A program made the position numbers and the translations under genes. The notes under the pieces are model-generated. The model was not told the DNA's origin and did no database searches. It saw nothing but the letters and a program-made list of their open reading frames with translations. A DNA stretch of 64,000 nucleotides, taken from assembly GCA_963849115.1 (NCBI GenBank), contig CAWKGK010000009.1:434001-498000 (forward strand). Direction: 5' to 3'. This DNA comes from JACDAL01 sp963849115 (GTDB lineage: Bacteria > Actinomycetota > CADDZG01 > WHSQ01). Shown here one piece after another: positions 27,286 through 35,815 of the stretch; the stretch's first letter is position 1, and each line of letters starts with the position of its first letter.

Positions 27286-28454
27286 CCCCGCCGAGCGGGG
27301 CCCTGCCTGAATCGAACACTTTTCGGCGGACTCCCTGCGCGCTGAACCAGGAACAGGGCGGCTAGAGCGCAGAGCGCGGATAGGCTCGTCGCCAAGCCGA
27401 TGCCCCCCAGCGAATAGAGAGGCTGGCCCAGAAGAGCGCCGCTCGCCCGTCCCAGCGAGATCGCTACCGCCAGTAGTGAGAGCAGACGATCACGCGACTC
27501 GGCCGCCAGCTCGCTTACGAACGGAATCGTTGCGACGATCGTGCATTCGAACGCTGCAATCCACACAGCCACCGTCACAATTGCCCGCACCAACGAATCT
27601 CCGGTCAGCGAAAAACATGCGTAGGCCACCGCCGAGATCACCAAACCGAAAATGATCATGCGTCTGATGCCGACGCGATCCGACACCGCTGCTACCAGTC
27701 CTTCTCCCGAAAGCTCTGCTGCGACCACTACGAGAGTGAACAACCCGATTCCGCTAACAGAAAGGGAGAAAGTTCCTTCCAGCCACTGACCGTAGACGAC
27801 GAAGGGGATTTCGGCCGCGGTCGAGAACAACACTGCGGCCGCCAGCATGAAACGGCGAGGTGAGGTCAGAGTAAGAGGGCGCGGCTCCCGTTTGTGGGGC
27901 ACGTCCGAATTGATGCCCCGTATAACGGCGAGTGTTCCCGCTCCCGCAAACAGCGACACGAGCACGAAAGGTGCCCGCCAACTGGTGGCGGCGATCAGGA
28001 AGCCCGACGCCGGAACAATGACGACGAGTGAGAGGGCCCATGTCAGCTCGGTGATCCCCAAGACCCGGCCGCGTTCTGAGAACGGGACCCTGTCGCCAAA
28101 CCATGCCTGCATGGGTATGTCGAAACCGGGCTTGGCGATGCCGACCACGACGATGCCTGCCGCGGCGACGGCGAAACTGGAGGTGGCCGCGCTGAGAGCG
28201 CAGCCCGCGGTGACGGCAACCATGGCCGCGACCATGAGGCGACGGCGGCCGGTGCGCTCCGCAAGGCGCGCAATCAGAGGAGTCGTGAGCCCGCCGAGAT
28301 TGCGAAGCGCCACCACCGCGGCCAGGGCAGGGACCGAGACCGAGAGCCCCCGAGCGATGGCCGGCAAGAACGGGTAGACGACACGCAGCCCGGAGTTGGC
28401 CGCGGTGCGTGCGACGAAGACGGCAACGAGGGCACGTCGGATTTCAGATCTCAC
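27282..28454 (-). CDS. Major facilitator superfamily transporter
   Basis: This 390-residue protein has about twelve hydrophobic segments in two halves, with an MFS loop between segments 2 and 3 (RLAERTGRRRLM near residue 65) and a second basic loop SDRVGIRRMI. The substrate cannot be read from the sequence. It lies 24 bp after ygeW in the same direction, so it may carry a purine, an intermediate or a product of the pathway; that is inference. The start is a GTG at 28454. Confidence 0.8.
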   Translation of the reverse strand: MRSEIRRALVAVFVARTAANSGLRVVYPFLPAIARGLSVSVPALAAVVALRNLGGLTTPLIARLAERTGRRRLMVAAMVAVTAGCALSAATSSFAVAAAGIVVVGIAKPGFDIPMQAWFGDRVPFSERGRVLGITELTWALSLVVIVPASGFLIAATSWRAPFVLVSLFAGAGTLAVIRGINSDVPHKREPRPLTLTSPRRFMLAAAVLFSTAAEIPFVVYGQWLEGTFSLSVSGIGLFTLVVVAAELSGEGLVAAVSDRVGIRRMIIFGLVISAVAYACFSLTGDSLVRAIVTVAVWIAAFECTIVATIPFVSELAAESRDRLLSLLAVAISLGRASGALLGQPLYSLGGIGLATSLSALCALAALFLVQRAGSPPKSVRFRQGPARRG

Positions 28455-28478
28455 GGGCTCAGCCCGGTACCAAACCCG

Positions 28479-29477
28479 TCAGCCGTATCCGCCCATGGTC
28501 AGCGCAAGCAGCGACTTGCCCGAGTGGAGGCGGTTCTCGGCTTGTTGGAACACCACCGACTGAGCCCCGTCTATGACCTCATCGGTGACCTCATGGCCCC
28601 TGTCCGCGGGCAAGCAATGCATGTAGATTGCGTCGGAGGCGGCTCTCTTCATGCGCTCGTGATTGCAGATCCAGTCGCGGTAGCGGGCGTTCAATGCCAG
28701 CGCCTCTTTCTCGTTGGAGAAAAGATGCTCGGCCCCCCACGACTTCGGATAAACGACCTGTGCGCCCTCGAAGCCCTCGTCCATGTCCTCAACCTCGGTG
28801 ATGCTCCCGCCACCCTCAGCAGCAAGTGTGCGTGCTCTCTCCATGACATGAGTCATAAGGCGGTATTCGGGGGGCCGCGCAATGACGACGTTCGCGCCGA
28901 AGCGGGGGAGGAGCAACGCCAGCCCCTGCGGCACGCTCATCGGTTTGGCGTACGAGGAAGCATAGGCCCACGATACGCACACCTTCATTCCCTTAAGGCC
29001 GCGCGTCGAGAAATGCTCTTCGATGGTCATGAGATCGGCAAGCTGCTGTGTCGGATGGTCCTCGTCGCACTGAAGGTTGATCACGGGCGCCTCTGCATGC
29101 TCGGCGACGGCGCGCATGTACGCGTTGCCCTCGCCCGGGACCTTGTCGTGACGAATGGCGATTCCGTGACCATAGGAGGACAGGATGATGCCCATGTCGC
29201 GAGGGCTTTCTCCGTGGGCGATCTGGGACGTGTTCGCATCGATGAAGTGAGCATGACCGCCGAGCTGCGTCATACCCGCCTCGAAGGCGTTGCGGGTGCG
29301 TGTCGAGAGGTCCAGGAAGATCATGAACAGTGTCTTGTCCTCGAGCAGCCGGTGCGGCTCACCCGACTTGAAGGATGCCTTGAGCTCGCCTGTCACATCG
29401 AGCGCGACGCCGAGCTCGTCCACCGACCAGTCGGCGGTCGAAATGAAGTCTGTTCCTGCAAACGATGCCCGTTCCAC
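28479..29477 (-). CDS. ygeW: Knotted carbamoyltransferase, YgeW-like
   Basis: This 332-residue protein belongs to the aspartate/ornithine carbamoyltransferases. The carbamoyl phosphate motif is STRTRNAFE (residues 58-66). CDEDHPTQQLADLMTI is the HPxQ region, and the MHCLPADRGHEV segment near 285 is typical of the YgeW type rather than of ArgF. E. coli YgeW is 396 residues. In the urate pathway it is thought to split a carbamoylated intermediate with phosphate, giving carbamoyl phosphate for carbamate kinase. The GTG at 29477 follows GAGAGGAGAG. It lies 76 bp downstream of ssnA, probably in the same operon. Confidence 0.88.
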   Translation of the reverse strand: MERASFAGTDFISTADWSVDELGVALDVTGELKASFKSGEPHRLLEDKTLFMIFLDLSTRTRNAFEAGMTQLGGHAHFIDANTSQIAHGESPRDMGIILSSYGHGIAIRHDKVPGEGNAYMRAVAEHAEAPVINLQCDEDHPTQQLADLMTIEEHFSTRGLKGMKVCVSWAYASSYAKPMSVPQGLALLLPRFGANVVIARPPEYRLMTHVMERARTLAAEGGGSITEVEDMDEGFEGAQVVYPKSWGAEHLFSNEKEALALNARYRDWICNHERMKRAASDAIYMHCLPADRGHEVTDEVIDGAQSVVFQQAENRLHSGKSLLALTMGGYG

Positions 29478-29553
29478 ACCTCTCCTCTCAGGACCGGCTC
29501 AAGGTACTCTAAGGCGAACTTATCGACGCTAGCCCGGCCGGCGTAGAAAGGAA

Positions 29554-30834
29554 TCAGGTGGCCATGCGTGCCCACAGCAGGGGGGCCGCGGCACGGCAGC
29601 GTTTCGCCAGCTCCTGTTCGTCCACGAGTTGATGAACGCGCTCCTTCACCACGAACCTTCCCCGCACCATCACGTCGCGGACGTGAGCCGAGGTTAGCCC
29701 GAACAACAGGTGGCCGGCCAGGTTCGTCGAGTCAAGGGGAGTCGGGGAGGGATAGTCGAGCACCACGAGATCGGCGGGCGCACCCGGCTCGAGGGTGCCC
29801 AGGGCCGGCTCTGAGAACAGGGCACCGGCGAGCGCGCTCGAGCTCTCGAGGCGTGCCCGCGCGAAGCCCCCCGCATCGGGGACTCCGGCGCTGCGTGCCT
29901 GCAGGTAGCAACTGCGTGTCTCTGCGAATAGGTCCCCGTCGATACCGTCGGTGCCGAGACAAGCTCGCTCGCCGAAACCGGCGGCCGGTGCATATCCGAC
30001 AGCATTGTTCAGATTCGAGCGCGGGTTGTGCGCGGCCCACGCGCCGGAGGCGCGCAGGAAAACCAACTCCTCCTCGTCGAGATGGACACCGTGAGCGATA
30101 AGGTCGCCTTCCTCGACTGCCCCTTCGGCGCGCAGCCTCTGCAGCGTGCGCAACTTGTATCGAGCAATGCTGTCCCTCTCGTCGAGTTCATCCTCTGAGA
30201 CGTGGATGTGAATAGACAGTCCGGCGTCGCGCGCGGCACCGGTAAGAGACGACATCGTCTCAGGCGAGATCGTGAACGATGCGTGCGCGCCCATCATCGC
30301 CCTCAACATCCGAGAGTTGTTCGAGCGGTTGAAGCGGAGGTTCTCCTCGACCGCAGCCGCCGCTGCGGCCGGACCGTGGCGATCGGAGACCTCGAAGCAC
30401 AGCGCCGCGCGAGTTCCGGCACTTTGGAGCCCGGCAGCGACCGCATCCAACGACCCTTCGATCGCCGAGTACGACGCGTGATGATCGACGATCGTGGTGG
30501 TTCCGGAGCGAGCGGCTTCGACTGCACCGCACAGAGCGCTGAGCTCGATGTCTTCGAGACTCAGGGCTCGATCCAGGGGCCACCACACCAGCTGGAGAAT
30601 CTCCAGGAAGTCGCGCGGCGCCCTGCTCGGCCCGGGCATGCCGCGCGCCAGCGCCGAGTAGAGGTGATGATGAGCGCAGCACAAGCCCGGAATGATCAGG
30701 CAACCGGAGCAGTCCACTCGCGCCGCCCCCGCCGGCTCGCCTCCTATGTAGCCGTCTGAAACCACGAGGTCTGTATCCTCGACTACCCCCGAGAGACTGC
30801 GGGCGACGCTGGCGCCCGCCAGAACGATGCTCAG
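29554..30834 (-). CDS. ssnA: SsnA-type amidohydrolase (probable CTG start)
   Basis: This amidohydrolase has metal ligands in IPGLCCAHHHLYSALARGM (residues 55-57), IHIHVSEDELD, AHGVHLDEEE and LGTDGIDGD. The CAHHHLYSALARG form is the mark of SsnA, known in E. coli as part of the yge/ssnA/xdhD urate gene set. The substrate is probably an amino-substituted purine or a ring-opened product. A GTG at 30903 would overlap xdhD by 73 bp, but similarity starts at LSIVLAGASVARS; the CTG at 30832-30834 overlaps the xdhD stop as CTGA, as at the moaE/qor junction. With that start it has 426 residues. The start is inferred. Confidence 0.86.
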   Translation of the reverse strand: MSIVLAGASVARSLSGVVEDTDLVVSDGYIGGEPAGAARVDCSGCLIIPGLCCAHHHLYSALARGMPGPSRAPRDFLEILQLVWWPLDRALSLEDIELSALCGAVEAARSGTTTIVDHHASYSAIEGSLDAVAAGLQSAGTRAALCFEVSDRHGPAAAAAAVEENLRFNRSNNSRMLRAMMGAHASFTISPETMSSLTGAARDAGLSIHIHVSEDELDERDSIARYKLRTLQRLRAEGAVEEGDLIAHGVHLDEEELVFLRASGAWAAHNPRSNLNNAVGYAPAAGFGERACLGTDGIDGDLFAETRSCYLQARSAGVPDAGGFARARLESSSALAGALFSEPALGTLEPGAPADLVVLDYPSPTPLDSTNLAGHLLFGLTSAHVRDVMVRGRFVVKERVHQLVDEQELAKRCRAAAPLLWARMAT

Positions 30835-33431
30835 CGGCGCGCGGCTCTGGGATGTGCGGCTCGGGCCGCGGCGGAGTCCTTCATCGGCAGGCGGGTGCGC
30901 CACGAGCCGTCGAATTCATGGAGCGCGCCCGCAACCGCTCCGGCGGTTGGCACCAGGCCGATCTCCCCGACTCCCTTGGCACCGTAGGGCCCCTCCGGCT
31001 GCGGCTCCTCGATGAAAATGCACTCGACCTCGGGCATCCCCTTCGCCGGAATGATTCCCTGAGACTTCAGGGTCCCAGTCTTGATGTAACCGGCTTCAAC
31101 CACCAGCTCCTCGGTCAGCGAATGGCCCAAGCCCATGTGGATAGACCCCTCGATTTGGCCCTCGAGCAAATTGCGGTTCATCACCTTGCCGACATCGTGC
31201 GCGGCGATGACCTTCTCGATGCGGCCGGTCTCATCGAGGATGACGACCTGCGCGCCCCAGCCGAAGCAGATGTGCGAGCGCTTCAGGTCCTCGGCATCCA
31301 TCGGTTGAGTCAGCCTCAGCTCGATCTCGCCGGTGAACTCTCTTCCCGCGAGGTCGGCCAGGCGGTCTCCATTCAGCTCCGCCTTTAGCTTGTCGCATGC
31401 CTTTTTTACCGCAAGGCCTCCGAGGAAGGTGCCTCGCGACGCAGTGGTTTGCCCGGTGGCGAACTCGCGCTCGGTGTCGACGCGCGCGCTGAGATGCTTC
31501 AGCTCGAGTCCGTACGAGCCCAGCTCCTCCACCACGACCTGCTGCAGAACCGTGTGGACCCCTTGGCCCATCTCGGTCCATGAGTGTCGCAACACTATCG
31601 AGCCGTCGTCTTGGACCTCGAGGGAGGCCCGGCCGTACTCGGGGAGCCCGTTGCCCACTCCGACGTTCTTGACCGCACACGCAACGCCGGCGTGTTGTGC
31701 CTTCTTGTAAGCGTCCTTAACCGCAAGCAGGCAATCCTTGAGCCCCACCCCCTCGCCGAGCACCTGCCCAGTGCCGAAGACCTTGCCCGATTCGAGCGCG
31801 TTGAGGAAGCGGATGTCCCAGCCGTCGATCCCGGCCTTTTCGGCGAGTCGGTCCATGCACCCCTCCATGGCGAAGTTCGCCTGGTTCGACCCGAAGCCGC
31901 GCATCGCCCCGCAGGGGGGATTGTTCGTGTAAACAGCATGCGCTTGCACCGAGACGTGGGGAACCTCGTAGGCGCTGCACGAGTGACCGCAGGCGCGCTG
32001 CAGCACCTTGTCGCCCACGCTGGCGTAGGCACCGGTATCGCCGACGATGCGCGCTTCGAGCGCGGTCAAGACACCTTTATCATCGCACCCAAGCGTGTAG
32101 GTCATGTGAAGGGGATGGCGCTTGGCGTGCATCCTGATCGACTCGTCGCGCGACAAGGTCAGCTTGACCGGCCGTCCGACGGCGCGCGCCATGATTGCCG
32201 CCTGGCCGTTGATCCCGAGATCTTCTTTGGCCCCGAAGGCGCCTCCGTTGGAGATCAGCGTGACGTGGACATCTTTTTCTTCCACGCCCAGGAGCCTGGC
32301 GATCTGCCGGCGGTCATCCCAGATGCCTTGCCCCCCCGACAGCACACGCATGACCCCGTCATGGGTCCATGCAATGGAAGACTCGGGTTCCAAGAAGGCG
32401 TGCTCGATGAACTGGGTATCGAAGGTCTCGGTCACGACGTGGGCGGAGCTCGCCAGCGCCTGTTGCGCATCTCCACGGTCGATCCGGTAGGTCTTGAGCA
32501 GGTTGCCTCCGGGATGAAGCTGCGGCGCATCCTCCTTCAGTGCCTGCTCGGGATCGGTGAGCGGTGCCAAGACCTCGTAGTCGACGACGATGGCGGCTGC
32601 CGCCCGCCGCGCCGCATTGCGCGATTCCGCGACCACTCCTGCAATCACGTCGCCTTCGCAGCGGGTCGTCTCACCCTGGGCCACCATTACCGGCCAGTCG
32701 TCGACGATTGCGCCGACCGCTCGTTCGCCGGGAACATCCTCGGCGAGGACCACGCGCACAATCCCTTCCATAGCACCGGCCGCGGAGGAATCGATGGACT
32801 TCACGACTGCTCGAGGATGTTGTGAGAAGCACAACGCGCCGTGAAGCATCCCATCCATGGTGATGTCGTGAATGAAGGGCTTGTGTCCCAACGCCAGCTC
32901 GAACGCTTCGTATTTGGGTGTGCGTGAGCCCAGTCGTCCGGAGTAGTCGAGCTGCGGAGGCTGCGCGCCCTGGAGGATGCGCCCAGCCATCTCGACTGCA
33001 TCGATGACCTTGATGTAGCCGGTGCAGCGGCACAGGTTGCCGGCCAGCGCACGAGCGATTTCGTCGCGGCTGGGCTGTGCTTTCTTCTTGAGAAGCTCGC
33101 TCGCTTTGACGACGATCCCGGGTGAGCAGAAGCCGCACTGCGACGCCCCAGTGGCGGCGAAGGCATGCGCAAACGCGTCGCGCTCGGCCCCCTCCAGACC
33201 TTCGAGCGTGACAATCGACTTGGCTTCGAAGCGCTCGGCCGGCTGCGAGCAGGCGACGCGTGCCTTGCCGTCCACGATTACGGTGCAGGCGCCGCAGTAG
33301 CCTTCGGGCTGGCAGCCGTCTTTAGCGGCGCGCAGGCCCAGCCGGTCACGGAGCACGTCGAGCAGGGTGTCGTCGGGGCCCGCCTCGACCTTTTCTGCGC
33401 GGCCATTGACGTTGAGCGTTATCTCCTTCAT
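30831..33431 (-). CDS. xdhD: Fused 2Fe-2S and molybdopterin-binding hydroxylase, XdhD-like
   Basis: This 866-residue protein joins an N-terminal two-cluster 2Fe-2S domain (about 1-150; GCQPEGYCGACTV, SQCGFCSPG and NLCRCTGY) to a molybdenum domain (about 165-866; NNPPCGAMRGFGSNQANFA, EMGQGVHTV and the active glutamate loop GAKGVGEIG near 817). It has no FAD domain. This order is that of E. coli XdhD, a putative (hypo)xanthine or selenate-linked purine hydroxylase of the urate cluster, and differs from the separate three-subunit enzyme at 16-21 kb. The ATG at 33431 overlaps the ygeY stop as ATGA. Electrons may go to the FAD subunit of the other enzyme or to another carrier. Confidence 0.9.
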   Translation of the reverse strand: MKEITLNVNGRAEKVEAGPDDTLLDVLRDRLGLRAAKDGCQPEGYCGACTVIVDGKARVACSQPAERFEAKSIVTLEGLEGAERDAFAHAFAATGASQCGFCSPGIVVKASELLKKKAQPSRDEIARALAGNLCRCTGYIKVIDAVEMAGRILQGAQPPQLDYSGRLGSRTPKYEAFELALGHKPFIHDITMDGMLHGALCFSQHPRAVVKSIDSSAAGAMEGIVRVVLAEDVPGERAVGAIVDDWPVMVAQGETTRCEGDVIAGVVAESRNAARRAAAAIVVDYEVLAPLTDPEQALKEDAPQLHPGGNLLKTYRIDRGDAQQALASSAHVVTETFDTQFIEHAFLEPESSIAWTHDGVMRVLSGGQGIWDDRRQIARLLGVEEKDVHVTLISNGGAFGAKEDLGINGQAAIMARAVGRPVKLTLSRDESIRMHAKRHPLHMTYTLGCDDKGVLTALEARIVGDTGAYASVGDKVLQRACGHSCSAYEVPHVSVQAHAVYTNNPPCGAMRGFGSNQANFAMEGCMDRLAEKAGIDGWDIRFLNALESGKVFGTGQVLGEGVGLKDCLLAVKDAYKKAQHAGVACAVKNVGVGNGLPEYGRASLEVQDDGSIVLRHSWTEMGQGVHTVLQQVVVEELGSYGLELKHLSARVDTEREFATGQTTASRGTFLGGLAVKKACDKLKAELNGDRLADLAGREFTGEIELRLTQPMDAEDLKRSHICFGWGAQVVILDETGRIEKVIAAHDVGKVMNRNLLEGQIEGSIHMGLGHSLTEELVVEAGYIKTGTLKSQGIIPAKGMPEVECIFIEEPQPEGPYGAKGVGEIGLVPTAGAVAGALHEFDGSWRTRLPMKDSAAARAAHPRAARR

Positions 33432-34615
33432 TGCAGACCCTCCAGAGCGCGCGGCAGCGCGGCGTAGTAGGCAATCGAGGCCACGAGATGGTCCACGGGA
33501 CATTGATCGAAGACCGTGTGAGCCCACTTCTCCTCGCTCGGACCAAAGCCTATTGTGGGAATCCCGAGCTCTCCCGCAGAGGACACTCCGTTCGTCGAGA
33601 ACGTCCACCTGCTCGTGGCGGGCGTGTGTCCGAGCGCAGCCTCTCCTGCGGCCAGGCCCGCCGCCACCAAGGGATGGTCGGCCTCCAGCGTCCACGTCGG
33701 ATAGTACTTGTCGATTTCGAGCACCAGACCAGTGTGTGACGGCTCGGCGTAGGTCAGGATCTCGACACAAGCGCCGTCCGAGAGAAGATCTTGTACCTGC
33801 TCGAGCGCAGAAGCGCGCGTCTCACCGGCGGTGAGGCGCCGGTCCAGGTAGATCGCGCAAGAATCCGGGATCGCGTTCAACGACGCGGTGTCGCATTCGA
33901 TCTTGGTGGCGGCCACAGTGCCTTTGCCGAGGAAAGAGTCGTCGGCCAAGCGCTCGTTGAGCGAGTCGATGGCCAGCACGATCGGCGCCATGTGGGTGAC
34001 GGCGTTGTCGCCGCGTTCCGGCGCACTGGCGTGGGAGGAGATTCCTGTCGTCACGACCTTCATCTCCATACGCCCTCGGTGTCCACGGTAGACATCGAGG
34101 TTGGTGCACTCTCCCAGGATCACCGCGCCCACGCCGGGGATCGTCTCCTTGAGAACGTAGCCGAGGGCCAGCCCGTCGCAGTCCTCTTCCATAACGGTGC
34201 CGACGACGAACACCGATACGTCTGCCCCGTCGAGACCCCTCTCGGCCAGAAGATGTCCGGCATACACCTGAGCGGCCAGCGCGCCCTTGTTGTCGGACGC
34301 GCCGCGCCCGAACACGATGTCGTTTTCGAGCTTGCCCTCGAAGGGATCGTGCGGCCATGCGCTGGAGTTGCCGACTCCGACGGTGTCCATGTGCGCGTCG
34401 AGAACCATTCTCAGCGCGCCGTTGCCGACTCGCCCCACCGCGTTCCCCATGGGGTCGATGAAAGCCTCGTCGTATCCGAGCACTCCCATCTCGGCGACGA
34501 CGCGCTCGGCGACCTCCTTCTCCTCGCAGGACGGCGAGGGAAGCTTGATGATCTCTCTCAGAAACTGCGTGACCTGATCGCGATAGGTTTCGGCCGCGTC
34601 CAGATACTCGGTCAT
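33428..34615 (-). CDS. ygeY: M20 family hydrolase, YgeY-like
   Basis: This 395-residue protein is a binuclear zinc amidohydrolase of the M20 peptidase family. Ligands are seen in VLDAHMDTVG (H75, D77), GRGASDNKGA (D108), MEEDCDG (E143-E144) and ECTNLDVYRG. The C-terminal WTFSTNGVSSAG with AHTVFD is typical of YgeY, called a selenium-metabolism-linked hydrolase, and distinguishes it from ArgE or DapE. It probably hydrolyses an amide or carbamoyl bond of a diaminopropionate derivative in urate breakdown. The ATG at 34615 overlaps the stop of the upstream LLM gene, and its TGA overlaps xdhD. Confidence 0.9.
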   Translation of the reverse strand: MTEYLDAAETYRDQVTQFLREIIKLPSPSCEEKEVAERVVAEMGVLGYDEAFIDPMGNAVGRVGNGALRMVLDAHMDTVGVGNSSAWPHDPFEGKLENDIVFGRGASDNKGALAAQVYAGHLLAERGLDGADVSVFVVGTVMEEDCDGLALGYVLKETIPGVGAVILGECTNLDVYRGHRGRMEMKVVTTGISSHASAPERGDNAVTHMAPIVLAIDSLNERLADDSFLGKGTVAATKIECDTASLNAIPDSCAIYLDRRLTAGETRASALEQVQDLLSDGACVEILTYAEPSHTGLVLEIDKYYPTWTLEADHPLVAAGLAAGEAALGHTPATSRWTFSTNGVSSAGELGIPTIGFGPSEEKWAHTVFDQCPVDHLVASIAYYAALPRALEGLQ

Positions 34616-35640
34616 GCGCTGACTCCGAAGGCGTCGATCATCTCTTCGACCCTATCCGCCAGAGGGTAGAGGACCGGGCAGGTGGCGCCGTGTTCGAGAT
34701 ACTCGTTCACCTTGGCGCGGCAGTCGGCCGCGGTGCCCGAAGCGGTCACCAATTGAACGACGTCGTCGGGCACCAGCCCCGCCGCCTTTTCGATCTCGTT
34801 TCGAGTTGCGGGCCAGTGCAGGAGCGCGTTGATCTCTTGAATCAGTGACTCATCCACTCCCGAGGCCTTCATGATGTGCGGCTGTTGTCCCAGGTACTGG
34901 GTCAGAAGCAGGCGGCTGCGATCGAGAGCCGCGTTTCTATCCTCGTCCAAGGAGCACACGATCAGTTGCGGCCGGTCGAGGTCCGTCAGAGAACGTCCGG
35001 AGCGCCGGGCTCCCCTGTCAAGGCACTCGAGGGCGTCGTCGTTATAGGAAGGGGACACCATGTAGTTGAGGAGGACGCCGTCGGCGATCTCCCCGGTCAG
35101 TTCGAGCATCTTCGGCCCGGTGGCGCCGATGAATATGGGGATCGAGCGCGGCGAGGTGTCTCCGTGAACGATATCGATACGGACCTCGTCGAGGTTTACG
35201 AACTCACCTTTGTAGGTGACCTCGTCGAGCGTGAACAGAGCGCGGCAGGCTTCAACGGTCTCGCGCATACACAGCAGGGGCTTTCTTCTGTGTATTCCGA
35301 CCTTTGCCGCCAACGGATCCCACCACGCTCCCAAACCGAGGATGATGCGGCCGGGGGCGAGGTCGTCCAGGGTCACGAAGGTGGCGGCCAGTAGGCCTGC
35401 GTTGCGGGTCCACGTATTGACCACTCCCGAGCCGACCACGAGCCTCTGGGTGGCGGCGGCATAGGCCGCCATCGGCACGGTCGCCTCTCTGACGAGCCGG
35501 GATTCCGCCTGCCACACGGCTTCGAACCCCTTTGCCTCGGCCCGGCGACAATAGGCAAGCGAGCGGTCCAAGGGGTGCTTGTCCTGAAGGTAGAGGGCGA
35601 CTCGCGGGGGCCGCGCGGCGTCCCCCGGGGAGGCGGTCAT
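34612..35640 (-). CDS. LLM class flavin/F420-dependent oxidoreductase
   Basis: This 342-residue TIM-barrel protein belongs to the luciferase-like superfamily. FEAVWQAESRLVREA near residue 40, GSGVVNTWTRN near 73, LGLGAWWDPLAAKVGI and the IFIGATGPKMLELTGEIADG block are typical of the methylene-H4MPT reductase-like, F420-using subgroup. It would transfer hydride between F420 and a substrate. It is the first gene of the ygeY-xdhD-ssnA operon, with its TGA overlapping the ygeY ATG, so it should act in the same pathway. No substrate is known. The ATG at 35640 is chosen, since the family start lies near ARPPRVALYLQ. Confidence 0.85.
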   Translation of the reverse strand: MTASPGDAARPPRVALYLQDKHPLDRSLAYCRRAEAKGFEAVWQAESRLVREATVPMAAYAAATQRLVVGSGVVNTWTRNAGLLAATFVTLDDLAPGRIILGLGAWWDPLAAKVGIHRRKPLLCMRETVEACRALFTLDEVTYKGEFVNLDEVRIDIVHGDTSPRSIPIFIGATGPKMLELTGEIADGVLLNYMVSPSYNDDALECLDRGARRSGRSLTDLDRPQLIVCSLDEDRNAALDRSRLLLTQYLGQQPHIMKASGVDESLIQEINALLHWPATRNEIEKAAGLVPDDVVQLVTASGTAADCRAKVNEYLEHGATCPVLYPLADRVEEMIDAFGVSA

Positions 35641-35815
35641 GGCGTGATTATCCCGAGCGCCTCCACCATGCGTCAATGGCTCGGCGACGAAGAAGACCCA
35701 AGCTCGCGGCCCCCGACGATTGACAGGTCATCAGTCGGGGGGGAATTCGGGCAAAAGTCTTGCTGGTGTGGCGCGCGCCACAGCCGGCTCGAGGCGCCGG
35801 GCTCAAGCTGGGCTC

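Noticed and set aside
31584..32825. 413-codon open frame on the plus strand opposite xdhD
   Set aside because: It is the antisense of a well conserved molybdenum hydroxylase; the translation is rich in His, Arg and Gly without family similarity.
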